Part shown: positions 38,177 to 50,123 of the stretch, in pieces
Numbering within the stretch: the first letter of the stretch is position 1
Layout of the letters: the number at the start of each line of letters is the position of its first letter
DNA from: Eudorina sp. 2006-703-Eu-15
Lineage: Eukaryota > Chlorophyta > Chlorophyceae > Chlamydomonadales > Volvocaceae
Direction of reading: 5' to 3'
DNA length: 64,000 nt
NCBI GenBank assembly: GCA_003117195.1
Contig: BDSI01000032.1
Span: 612,145 to 676,144 of the forward strand
Translations under genes and position numbers: made by a program
Notes under the pieces: generated by a model
The model's input: only the letters and a program-made list of their open reading frames with translations
What the model was told of the DNA's origin: nothing
The model's database searches: none

Positions 38177-41100
38177 CTACGGCCTGGCCGGCTGCCCCTG
38201 CTGCCCCTGCTGCTGGGTGGACGCCCCGGGCGGCGGCGAGCTGGGCTCCAGGGTGACGTCCACGTCGAAGGTGGTGTTCTCCCGGAGCACGGTGATGCGC
38301 AGCGTGTCGCCCACCTGGTGGGTGGGTGGGTGGATGGACGGGGTCCAGGAAACCATATGCAGTGCCATGTGCCCAGACGGGTGGAGAGCGGGTGGAAGAG
38401 TTTATCCCCCCCCCCGATACCGCCACCTCCCCGCGACCTCTGGGGCCGCGCTTAACCCGCAAACAGGACACCCGCCCGCAGGGGTCGACCCCCGGCCCCC
38501 TTCGCAGCACGCCCCCTTCCCTCCCCCAAGAACCTCCGCTCGCCCCGAGTGCCCCCACCTGGCTCTTGTCCAGCACCCGGTACAGGTCGGAGGAGTTCTT
38601 GATCTTGACCCCATTTACCGCCGTGATGATGTCCCCCAGCACCAGCCGCCCGTACTCGTCCCGGGTGCTGCCCTTGAGACCCGCCTTCCACGCGGGGCCG
38701 CCCTCCCGGGTGCTCAGAACCAGGATGCCGGCTGCGGGCGGCGGGGGAGGGTGGCGCGATGGAGTGGCGGAGGAGGATGGCGCTAAGGTATAATGCAGGT
38801 GTACAGGTGGCAGGGTGCGCGGCAAGGTAGAGGGAGCGCGCGGGGAGCAACCCAGGCGAGGCGAGAAACGGCAAGCGGCCGGGGGGGAGAGAGAGGCATT
38901 ACTGCGCGGCGACACGCATTACAGGACCCGCGTCCCGGCGGGTTCATGTCGCCCGAGCCTCACTGCACTGAACTGAACCGGCGCAGTAGGCACGTCAAGG
39001 TCCGGCCTCTGTCCGCGCGCCATCGCAACAGCGACAGCGATGTAGCGACCGCCCCGCCGCCCTCCCGCCACCCACCCTTAATGCCGAGCGCCTCCGCGGA
39101 CACGTCCGGGGCGAAGGAGATGCCCAACATGGGGCGGGTCACCTGCCAAGGCGGAGGAAGGGCATGAGGAGGGGCAGTGGACATGGGCCCCGGGGCTGCG
39201 GTCAGTGGATGAGGCGGCAGCCGTCAGGGTGGGTGGGGAGACGGGTGCCGCATCACGGTTCTGACACAGTTGACAACCGCTCCAGGTCGCCCCATTCTGC
39301 GAGTTACGGGGTTGCCAGCATAAGGGACGAGGCCAAGCCAAGGCTGGCCAAGCAGAGCGCAATTCCCGGCCTGTCCCCGGCAAAAAGAAAGGTACCCCAA
39401 CCACGGACACGGTAGGGGGCCGTCTATGACGCCCGGCGATGGGGTGATGCAGGGAGAGCTGCGCGGCGGTAAAACAGTGCGGTGCGGCGCGGGTCACCGC
39501 TCAAGCGGCGCCGCCCACCTTGCCGTAGGTGATGATCTGGCCCACGCTGCTTCTGACGATGTCCACGGGGATGGCGAACCCGACCCCGTTGTTGGCGCCC
39601 GTGGGCGAGTAGATGGCGGTGTTGATGCCGATGAGGCAGCCGCCGCTGTCCAGCAACGGACCGCCGCTGTTACCTGCGCGGCATCCGCACCCGGGGCGGA
39701 GGCCGTAGGGAACTAAAGAAATTGAAAGCCGAGGATGAAGAGCTGACCGCCAAAGCAATGATTCCGTGAAGAGGTCCGGAAAGGGGAGAGGGCAGCCTGG
39801 GCGAAGCTTGAGCCTTGAATTGAAGGGCGAAGGACACAGCAGCCGGGCCAGCTGCGCAACCCACTCGGCTAGCAACCCATCGAGCTGATCTACCAACCTC
39901 CATACCCCTATCGGATATCTGATGCCCACGGTACTGAACTGCTCCTTCCTCTCACGCCCCTCCGTACCTGGGTTGATTGCCGCGTCCGTTTGAATGACGT
40001 CCTGACAATATCACGTCAAATGCCATCGGATGCACAACAGGAAGGACCCACGGGTCAGCCCGGGCGAAGGGGTAACGTCAGCCCAATCAGCGATATAATA
40101 CGGCCCCCGGGGGGAGTAGAGAGGGGGAAAGCGTCGCTGTCTTGGGTTGACAGAATGGGGCAGAGGGGCGGCGTTGCGCCGACACGGCATGCCATTCTGT
40201 CCGTAGGTCGATCGGTCGGCCGGTCTGCCAGAACGGCAGGCCAGCAGGCCGAGGATCAGCGAAACAATGAACTGCCAAGCGACCTGTTCGGCCATACGAT
40301 GTCGACTGCGCAACCCCCCTCCCAAGTCACGACCTGCGCACTGGACACGAAGCTGGAGGCGGGTACCTGGGCGGCCTGTCCGGCCCATGACCATGACCAC
40401 GCTCTGTCTTCTATCTTCAGCCAACGGGCCTCGTCCGCCCCAAAGCAAGCAAGGCACTAAACCGTGTCGATCCCCTCGCGCCAACTAACTGTTCCGTTGT
40501 TATCATGCCGTACGCGCTCTGCTATCCATTCCTGGGGGCCCCTGATGACTCTCCGACCCCAACCGCAGCCCGATTGTATTCCCCGGCCGACGTTGACGCC
40601 CTGGCGACGGGCCACTGCTCACCTCACCCCTGCTCTGGCAGTCAGCGAAATTTGTCTTCGCTTACCAATGCAATACATCGTCACCCCACCCCACCCCGCC
40701 CCGCCCCGCCCGGCTCCTGCCCCACCTGAATGGGCCTCCCGCTGATTGACTGGATCTCCCTCCCCGTGCCACTGACCACCCCAACCGTCAGGGTGTGGTC
40801 CAGACCGAACGGGTTGCCGATCGCGAACACCTGGGCGGCCGGGAGGGGCGTTCGCGGGCAGAAAGAGGGGATGAGGGTCTGGACTTCTGCAGCTGCCAAA
40901 GAGAAGAGACGACGCACCAGCGCCACTACCCCGCAGCAAGTCACTGGGGTCAACTGAGGCCAAAGCGACGGCTCGTGGTGCGGTACACACGAACAAGGCG
41001 TCAGGTCACGCGTGCTCAAGTGGCCCGTCCCCTCCCGCCTCGGGTCGCACCGAACCCCGTCGCACCCTTAGAACCGCGACCCCGCCCCACATCCCGGCCC

Positions 41101-44100
41101 CCGGCACACCCCCACCCCCACCCCACCCCGCACGCCTGCATCCCACCGGGGCGGCCCCGAGCTCCTGTCCCCTCCCCACAGACTGGTAAGAAAAAGGAGG
41201 AGGAGAAAAAAACATCTTACCCTTCACACCTCCCGCCGCCTACCCTAGCCTGCATTACCCAAGCAGCCCTCCATCCCCCCAAACCCTTCCGCCTCTCACC
41301 TTCTGCCCCACCACAATGTCCGCCGAGCTGCTGCACAAGCTGAGCGGCTCCAGCTTGTCGGCCGGGGGGCTGCGGGGGCCCTCCATGGCGGGGGTCAAGC
41401 CCACCACACCCGGGCCCGAGCCCAGCATCCCGGGGGCCGCCATCGGTGCCGTCTGCGGGGTCGCCGCCAGCGCCTCCCCGGCTGGCTGATCCATGGGCCC
41501 CACCTGGAGCACCGCGATGTCCTTGTCCTGGTCCTGAAGCGGTGGGTCCGTCAGCACCCCCGAGGGCCGGGGTTTATTTCTTTTTTCAATGTAACCCCCA
41601 AGGGCCGGCCGCACAGAGAGTTGGTCAGATGCTTGCGCCCCCTGCCCCCTTCGTTTCTTCCTTGCGTTCCGTCATCGCCATCGCAGGTAACTCGGTAGCG
41701 CCATATTCAAGTGGTTTGCGTTGGGCGGGTTTCATCGCACCCGTAGAGACACACAGTCATGAGGTCAATCCTACGACCCGCCTCCTCCTCCTCCTGCTCC
41801 TCGTGAGAGAGGAGTGGGTGTACGCGTATCGGCATGTGACACGTGATGTGTCCCCGGGACACCGTATGCGCCTTTGCCAGGTCGGTGCTGAGCCCCCCAA
41901 ACCCAGCTTTGCTTTTCGATTTTCTTTTCGATTTTCTTTCGATTTTTTTATTTTCTTTTCTCGATTCAACCCCAAAACCCAGGTCAGCATGTACCGCAAT
42001 GCCATGACGTGTATATTCCATGTGTGGGGTCGCGCACTGCGGCAAGGTTGGGTAGTGCACCCCAGGGCGTGACGGGGCCCTCGGAACGGACGCGAGGAGC
42101 TCGGCTGTACGGACCGTTGCGGCTTCCGTCGCCGCCCCGCGAGTGCGGACCTCCATTGGCCCGCCGCGCCGTGCGGTGGGGCTCCTTCAGATCCCCGGTC
42201 TGGGTTCCACCCGTCCCGTCTTCCAATGCGGTGGTTTGGGTGGGTCTCCTTTTAAACCCGTCTTTTCTCTTAGGTGTTCTGAACCCTGATGTCTCCACCT
42301 CTCCACCTCTGAAGAGGCCATACCGCCGCGCTCCCCACACCAACACCTACACCTTATCTCGAGGCTCCGCTCCCTTTTAACGCCTGCCTACACGCACCAT
42401 ACATTCCCACCGACTGGCTGTCTCGCGGCTCTGCCCACCTACAACACACATCCGCATTGGTACGCAGCTACACACACAGCCACCGGCGACCCTCCGTGGC
42501 GCCCCATCTGCCGTACTCACCACGCCCACCACCTTGGCCGAGAACTCCTCGCCGTCGGCCAGAGTCACCTGACAAGAAGTGCGGCCGGGAGGGGTAAGGT
42601 GGCGTTGAAGCAAAAACAACAACGACAGGGTTTGTCCGAGTCACTCCTGTCACAGGCTCGCTATCCCCTCGCGATCGCCTGCTTCCGACGGATATGCGAT
42701 GCGCCGTGGCGCTGCAGTTGCTGGTGCTGTTGGTACTGGTGTTGCTACCGATAGTTGAGACTACTATTCCCTGGGAAGGTGGAAGACAGCAGCAGTGCAA
42801 CCCGAGGCCGATGTGCCGAGCGGCCGAGGGCCCCAGACTGATCCACCATTTACCGGCCATCTCCAAAACCACTCTGGAGCTCCGCCCCACAACCTATCCA
42901 CCCACGGTGGCCCTCCCTCCCTCCCTCCCTGATTCCTCCCTCCCTCCCTTCATCCCTCCATCCATCCACCCAGGCAGCCATATCAAGCCGCCGTAGGTGG
43001 GTCCACAGTCACGCAGCACCGCCACCACCTTGATGTCACTGGCGTCCTGAATCACATGGTAGTTGGTCACGATGTGGCCCTCGTTGTCCTGTAGGGGCCA
43101 TGGGCGGGTGGGGGCGGGTGGGTGGGCGGGTGGGGATGTAAATCGTATGCAAATCGTAAGCATTGAAGTGCGAGGTGAGGCGGGCAGAGGGAGCACGCGG
43201 CCTGGCTCCCTCAGTCTACCCTCTTAGTCCTCGACCCCTGTGGCTGAACCCACATGCCTGCCGGCCACTAACTCGCTGATGCGGCCGGCCGGCCGGCAGG
43301 TATGCCAGTGGGTGCTGTCGAACGTACGCGGGCTATCTCGGCAGCATCGCTTCCGCGCGCCTGGGACACCAGGCGCCCGCCCTGCTCCCTGCTTACCCCT
43401 CATTAAGAGGGCCCTCCAAGCGGCAAAGCAGGGCGCAGCAAACACCGCGCGGCCCGCACCTCAGACCTCGCCCAGTCGCACCCCGCTTGACCCACCATCC
43501 CACCCCGTTTGCGGTGCCTGACGGCAGCAAAGGCAGCGACTGCACGTCCGCGCTGCGGACTGCCAACCCTCCACCCCTGCCTTGCCCGTACGACTACACA
43601 CCCCAATCCAATGACCGCACGCACGCCTCCAGTCTACTCTCCCCCCCGGGGGGTCACTGACCCAGATGAAGCCGCTGCCCTGGCCCTGCGGCATCTCCAA
43701 CATGTTCATGGTGAAGGCGTCACGCCTGGGGTCGGGACAAGGGAGAGGGTGCAGGAGAGGGCAGATGCCGTGCAATCTGGAGTGACCCACGAGGGTTTGC
43801 GGAAGTCAGGGGAGGCGGATTCGCAGGGTAAGCCGGAGGCAAAAAGGGATGTGGGGCATGCTTGAGTGCCCTCCGTACCGTCTGTGCTGAACGCCGGCAG
43901 CAACTGCAGGCCACGCGCTCAGCAGGTCTGACTGCGCGGCCAGCCGACGGATGAGCATGGGGGGAATAGTCATGACGGCAGGCCAACCTTACGACAAAGT
44001 CTTCGACGATCAGCTGCTCTGATCTGCCCGCACCTGTGGCAAGAGCCGGGCGGCTGGCGTTCCCAGGCGTGAGCACAAGCTACTTACTTGACGGCAAGGT

Positions 44101-44437
44101 TGGTCACATTGACCACGCTGGGGGTGGAGCGCTTGAATATTTCGATGGTGAGCTGTTCCTCGGGGGTCAGGCGCGGCCGGCTCAGCGCGGGTCCGGGAGC
44201 CACCCAGCTGGTGACCAGGAGCGAAGCAGCCGACAGGGTGGCGACCAACGACGGCAACAGTCGTGGGCTGCCGACATCAGACGCGTCATCATATGCCTCC
44301 AACCAGGTAGGCCCTGATTGGCGCGTCGCTGCTTGGGGAGGCCCATGCTCCCCGCGACCGTCAGCTAGCAACCCGAGATGCTGCGGGGTAACGCGAAGGC
44401 AAAGCCCTTTCCACCGATGACCGCCATGGTAGAACAT
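38177..44437 (-). CDS. DEG1: DEG1-type serine protease of the chloroplast (DegP/HtrA family)
   Basis: Exons in coding order: 44088-44437 (5' end uncertain), 43662-43725, 43029-43088, 42521-42568, 41300-41533, 40726-40830, 39968-40001, 39519-39673, 39076-39142, 38559-38731, 38177-38314; about 475 residues. The trypsin-like domain has the full triad: His in VTNYHVIQDASD, Asp in DQDKDIAVLQV, Ser in NPGNSGGPLLDSGG. One PDZ domain follows (RLVLGDIITAVNGVKIKN, DTLRITVLRENTTF). DVIQTDAAINPG and VFAIGNPFGLDHTLT are diagnostic of plant DEG1. A hydrophobic stretch (LLPSLVATLSAASLLVTSWV) ending in PGPALS precedes the mature part and resembles a thylakoid-lumen transfer signal. DEG1 degrades damaged photosynthetic proteins in the lumen. 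ATG codons at 44437 and 44581 are both in frame; a separate upstream transit-peptide exon is also possible. An insert of about 45 residues follows AVLQV. Confidence 0.94.
42905..42970. repeat. Polypyrimidine CCCT/CCAT simple repeat in a DEG1 intron
   Basis: Two blocks of CCCT repeats followed by CCAT repeats, in the intron between the exons at 43029-43088 and 42521-42568. On the coding strand it is a polypurine tract close to the splice donor. Confidence 0.85.
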
Positions 44438-45772
44438 GACAGGAAAGACGACACCGCTGCAGCCTGTGGATCGCCATCCTTTCGCTGTGGTGCACAGGGA
44501 AGCACCATGCAGCTTCGCGTCAGTACGAGTCCCCAAAACAAACACTACCACACGGCCCCATGTCAATATAGATGCAAACATTAATGAAGTTAACGGTTCA
44601 GACCTGCAGGCCGCTTGTGCGCATTGAAGTGCTGACGGAGCATGCCTGTTGAAAAGTCGGCAACCAGTCGTCAACAACGCCCAATCAAGCTACTGTTCCG
44701 CTTACAGCAAAGATATTAAATCTGTAACAGACTGGCGCATGGGCGGTGTGTGTAAGCGTGAGCGAGACAATCGACAGCGAGTGGTTGGAATCAGTCCTGA
44801 TTTACGTCGTAATCCCTGACGTGCGATGCAAAGACATTTGATGCAAAGAAATATATAAATATGCGTAATCCTCATGTTGATTAGTGGGATGTGCAGATCG
44901 TCGTAAAGCCCAACCGCCAGCTGGCACAGGCTGGCACACTAGGGCACACGGGCACTGCCACCAGGCTGCAACTCACCCCCCTCTCTGCGCGTGTTACCAT
45001 CAATAGGGAGCCTTGACACCGCAGATGTGACGTCTTTTTGGCGTTGGGCCCGCCGAGAAAGGCCGGAGTGTATTACAACAACCACCGTGCAAAGGGAGTA
45101 CTGGGAGTATGAGCATGCCGCACGCACTTTCGCATCCAATCAGCACAACAACGTAACGTCTTGCAACGCGTTATGGCGGAGAATTTCCAACAAAGGCATC
45201 CAAGAGGACGCCGGAGGAGGACACTGTTGCACGCATTAACCTTCATGCCCCGGAAAAGCAGCAGGACGAATGGCGTCACACCTCGTCACATAGGCTTGAA
45301 ACCAGTCAAAATGTTTCCCGAATGGACGGCACGTAGTACGCTTGATGCACGATGTGGCGATGAGATGTGAGCCCGCATGTAGCATGGATATTGGAGGTAT
45401 GTCGGAGCACGCATTTGGGTTATGATTACGCATGTGTTGGTCGCAACGCTAGCGAGAACACATGCGCAAGACATGTCAAGGTATCCCCAGGAACATGCAT
45501 TTAGGAACTCCTGTTGTCGTCTGCTGTGAAGCTTTTGTACGACGTGCGGTGCATGGTTACCCGGTGTACGAGAGCCCCAAAGCCCCGCTACCCAGTGAAC
45601 GCAACGCACATTACAGAATAAATAATGCTTTTATCAAACTTTTAGCATATGAATGTGTGCAGCCTGCAGGCTTGCGGTCCATTCGATTTTGGAATTTCGC
45701 AAGTGCAGCTTCAGGAAATCTATTGAGCTATTCAATCATATCAATTGCTTTTTCATATCTGATTGTTGAGGC
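44438..45772. other. Divergent intergenic region between DEG1 and the PfkB-like gene
   Basis: Both genes start outwards from this stretch, so it should hold both promoters and the 5' end of DEG1. The open DEG1 frame runs on past 44437 to beyond 44581. An AT-rich core with ATATATAAAT at 44851-44860 is the best TATA-like candidate. No other gene is supported. Confidence 0.45.
44851..44860. promoter_or_regulatory. TATA-like element between divergent genes
   Basis: ATATATAAAT lies in the AT-rich centre of the DEG1/PfkB-like gap. It could serve either strand. Assigned from sequence and position alone. Confidence 0.25.
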
Positions 45773-48700
45773 ATGGAATGCGTGTGCTTCACCCTAATTG
45801 TCGATGACATAGTCCTACCTCATGGGGAGGCGGTGATGGAGGTCCTGGGAGGCGGAGGTGCGCCCTAGCATGCATTTCCTGCCCTTATCACCTTCATAAA
45901 AATGAATTACGTTGGGCATCCGTATCCCACAGGGCCACAGACTCTGTTCGGTTATCAGCTGGTCGCCAACCGAACCGCTGTCGTAGGTTTGTCAGGTGCG
46001 CACCTGGAGGGCTGTTGCACCCGATACGTTCGCAGCTGGCCGTCACACGCAATGCCTAGCCTGACCTGGCGGGGTTGTTTGATTCCCGCCTCCCTAACAG
46101 CTGGCGTGGGGCCCGACTTGCCGAAGCGCTGCAAGGTAGGACAGTGCTGACCATCGTTACGAAAAGCCTGGCAAGGACCGGACGGTTGCATTAAGGACCG
46201 TGATAGACGACTTAGCCTGTTCTCCTTGGACTAGCTACCTATCGTCTCACGCTTGACATCTGTCGAACGGTAGGAAGCCAGTCTAGCGATGTTAGTATGT
46301 ATGCCACACACACGACCCCTGTTAGGCCAGACGTGACCGATTTACCGGTAATATGGGGTATGCTTTAAGGACGATCCAGAGGCCCGCCAGCTGCTGTCGG
46401 GCGCGCTGGTGGGGACGATTGCGGGTAGATAACGAACCCGCGGCCGCACCGGGCTGGCGGGCTGCTTTCCAGTGTTCGTTTACCTTTTCGAGGCGACGCC
46501 ATCACCGGCGCACGCGGGGGGCTGCACGCCCCTAGCCCAGTGGCAGCGCCAGCCCCGGACCCGAGGGCCATTTAAGTCCATCATACATGGAACAGCAGCC
46601 ATGTAGACGCGTACACGATTGGCATTCGGCTGGGCCCCCACCTGCACTGCCCTTTCTGCGCAGGACTGGCTGGAGGGGCTGGGGGTGGACACCTCCGGGT
46701 TGGTGCCGTACCAGAGGCCCACACCTCGGGCCTGGCAGGTCTTCGAGGAGTGGGGCCGCCGTACGCAGGTGCGGGAGGGTGGTACGAGTGTAGGCTGTCT
46801 GTATAGGAGACCGGATCAGCCGCTGAGGGCCAGAAGAAAGAAGGGAGAGAGCGTCTGCCTGGTAGCACTCATCTGCTGGGCAGCTGGGCCGGTTTAAATT
46901 GGCTTATGTGTTGGGTGGCTGCTTGCTGCCAGTGCGTTCGCGCGCAGGCTGTTGTCGCCCACCGTCGCGCATGTAACTGTTTCGGTTGCAGATTTGGCGC
47001 GGCCGCGACGACCCGTGCGATGAATTGTACGAGATGCTGCGGCCCAAGTACGACACCATGCCGGCGCGCTTCCAGCGGTCCGCCAACTACCACCTGGGTA
47101 TCCACCCGCTGCACCCTCCGCGCCGCCTCATGCAGCAGCTGAGGCGCGCGGCGCACGCCCATGGGGGTGCGTTCGGGTGTTCCTGACTGTGAAGAATGCG
47201 TGCAGTGGCCCGTGATTGTGAGCTCAGAGCCATGTGTGTACGTGTTTCTTCGGACAGCCCCGTCATGAGTTATGGCTTACGGTGGCTGACCTGCGAGCCG
47301 AAGAGTGTGTACATGTGTGACACGTTTTGCTGTCTGAACCGCATGACTATCTTCCCACGCGAATTACGTGCTGCCTTGCATGGACCATAGGAATTCCCGA
47401 GGTGCACGGCATGCCCGCGCTGCATCCGGCCGCTGCGGTGACGGTGGCGCACCCGTCACCTGCAGATTTGGGGTCGCGTTGGTTTCCTCCGCCTGATCGG
47501 TGATCACGTTACCGGGCGCTGACCCACCTGCAGGCGCGCTGTCCATCGAGCCGTACACTGCTGCGGAGGAGCCCGCCACTCCCGAACAGGTCGCCACCTT
47601 GTTGGCCCACTGCGACATCTTCTCGCCCAATGAGGCGGAGGCTGAATCGATGGTGGGACCCGGTGGGTGGCATGTTGGTGGGGTGGTGGCTGGTTGCCGC
47701 GAATGATGGACGGGAGTCCGGGCGCGGGCTTGGTCACTTGATTGGGTGCGAAGAAGGGACTTGACGCCTTGCGTGCTTGCGGGCGGGTGTGCTGGTGGCG
47801 GGTGTGCTGGTTGAGATGGGTGGGTGGCGGTATTGTTGGTTGCTGGGGTTAAAACGAAGAATTGGCGTGGGGAATGCGCGTCGGCAGCCGTCCTTGCGGC
47901 AGCCAGCAGCAACCGCTTGTGCACTCACGGAATCGCAGGCTCGCCTGAGGACCTCGCCCGCCGGCTGCTGGCGCTGTCCCCCCGGGGTGGTGCGGACATT
48001 GTGGTCATCCGCTGCGGCCCTGAGGGAGTGCTGATCGCGCGCAGGCAGCTGCAGCCGCAGCCACAGCCGCACACATCGTCTCCAGCCTCCCGCCCGCAGG
48101 CTGGGAATCCTGCGGCAACTGAGGGAGCAAACCAGGATGTGCATGTGGAGGCGTACAGAGTGAGTCAGGCTGTAGGGGTGAAGGCTCTCCTCGCCAACCG
48201 CAGAGGGATTGCCGGGCTCCCAGTCCGATGAGGACACTGGCCAGGCTCATTCAATGTCTGCGAGCTGGCTAACTCGCGCCGCGCCATCCCCGTTAACGCT
48301 GGGCTCGCCCAGGACTCCGCTGGTCTCACCCAAACTATGCGGCATAGCGTTCCTGCCTGATTCGGCTGCCACGATGCTTCAGGTACCCGCAGTGGCGGAC
48401 ACGGCCGTGGTGGACGTCACGGGGTGCGGCAACGCCTTCTGCGGCGGCTTCTTAGCCGCACTGTATCGTGGTCGCGGCGTCGGCGTAAGCCCGCACGGCA
48501 TCCGGAGCCCGAGCGGTGTCAGCGAAGACAGCGGCGCACCCAGGTCGGGCACGAGGGCGGGCGCCCAGGTGATCTCAGAGGCTCCGGAGGGCAGCGACCC
48601 AGATGCAACAGGGCGGGACCCTCAGCGCCCTGCATGGCTGCGCACCGGCGATCTGCGGCTGGCGGGCTCGTGGGGCTGTGTGGCGGCGAGCTTCATGGCA

Positions 48701-49375
48701 GAGGAGCGGGGCGTGCCGCTTAGGCCCGTGGCGGCGCTGCAGGTGGGAGGATTCATGTGCGGGGAGCCTCATGTACCGGTGCCTGCGGTGTGCCTGCATC
48801 TTCGAGACAAGTATTTGACTGGTTCCAGCAGCTTGATGGCCAAGATGCATCTGTGCTCATCACCTCGGCCTGTTGAAGCGATCCCAAGACCTGAATTTCC
48901 AACCTCACAGACTGACATCCAACGAGCGGTGCCCAGACGGGTCGCTGGCGATTGCTGTATAGGTTTAAGTCAGCCCGTGCAGGGCTATCGTACGATTCGT
49001 TTTAACAGAGTCAGTATAGGTTTGACACCAGTAGTGACCGAATTGATACTGACGGTCAAAACATCCTGGGGATGGGAGTTTCGCGTCGCGATCGCATTGC
49101 GCATGTTGGCCCCATTCCCCCAATTTGGTCTGTGCGCGTTGCACTGTGTCCCGCAGGACAAAGCTATGTCGCGAATGGACGCTCTGCTATCTCGAATTCA
49201 TCCGGTCCGACCTGGGCAGCCATTGTCAAGGAAAACAGCCTGCAACGTGGCGGCCTTGCTTTTGCGGAATAACATGGCGTTGCCGGTGGCACGTTGCACA
49301 ACGCTCATAGCACGCGCGGTGGTCAGGTCGCGGGCGAGTAGTTTTGCTGTTTCCTACCGCACTTTCTGTGTTTGA
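45773..49375 (+). CDS. PfkB-family carbohydrate kinase-like protein, MAK32-like
   Basis: Exons: 45773-45857, 45933-45986, 46101-46135, 46664-46768, 46992-47166, 47534-47662, 47939-48159, 48383-48742, 49157-49375. Phase holds throughout and gives about 460 residues. The N-terminus (ECVCFTLIVDDIVLPHGEAV, then VLGGGG) and AGVGPDLP fit the ribokinase-fold start. The middle has CDIFSPNEAEAESM, where PfkB proteins read SPN-x-x-E, and DIVVIRCGPEGVLI. The end has VVDVTGCGNAFCGGFLAALY, the second PfkB signature, but with Asn in place of the catalytic Asp of GAGD. This variant and the overall order resemble fungal MAK32 proteins, whose substrate is not known to me. The last exon (DKAMSRMDALLSRIHP) is chosen because it joins in phase and resembles the family's C-terminal helix; it is the least certain part. 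Confidence 0.78.
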
Positions 49376-50123
49376 GGCTTTGAAATTGTAGGTGTGTTGG
49401 ACTTGAGGGTCAGCGGTTCTGGTCGACCGACCAAAATCGCCGTTGTCCGTGCTCTGGCCTCAAAATACTTGACAGCTTTGGGTTGCACTACGTAATGTTC
49501 AGACATGCTCCATCAACCAACCCTAACCAACATATTTACGGCATCGATGTTGGGGTGTCATTCAAGTCTCACACACATACTGTCGTTATCCTCGGACTAA
49601 GCGTCGAACGGAAATGTGTTATTATGTAACATATTTTGCAGTGATCTTCGCGCGCCGCCGTGCCATTACGGTCGATATACACGCAGCAAACTGGCGCGCC
49701 ACCAAAACCGCTGAAGCCTAAGCGACTGCCTCCAGTGTTTTCGTTTCCATATATATTTTTGTGTCTGCTATATGCATTCGATCTGCGCCTTCGCAACGTT
49801 CCTTTAGTTCCGCTGACCTGCGCGGCGTCATGGACCTCACCAACACGCTTTGGGTTTGCTTCATTTGCGCTGGGTTGACTTGCCTCCGCACCCTATTACT
49901 TCAGCGTCGGCATCGGGATCGAGAGGCTAGGTAAGGGGCTGCAGTGTCGGCGTTGGCGGTGGGAAGGCGTGCACGTGTGGCGAAGGTTGTGGTGCCACTT
50001 CTGTTCTACGCTACTGGCCTCCTTGATGAATTTTGAATTAGATTGTGACCAGGGCCCCGCTGTTTATGTGGCGTTGCAACATGCAGGTGTGAACGACTAA
50101 CTTCGGCGCAGGGAAAATATTCA
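49376..50123. other. Intergenic region between PfkB-like gene and orphan gene
   Basis: Contains the 3' end of the PfkB-like gene with a TGTAA signal at 49625-49629, then the upstream region of the orphan gene. No coding sequence is supported. Confidence 0.5.
49625..49629 (+). promoter_or_regulatory. Candidate TGTAA poly(A) signal of the PfkB-like gene
   Basis: TGTAA about 250 bases after the predicted stop codon at 49373-49375, a normal 3' untranslated length for this group. Confidence 0.5.

Noticed and set aside
47196..47390. Short open frame in the intron of the PfkB-like gene
   Set aside because: It lies between exons that join in phase without it.
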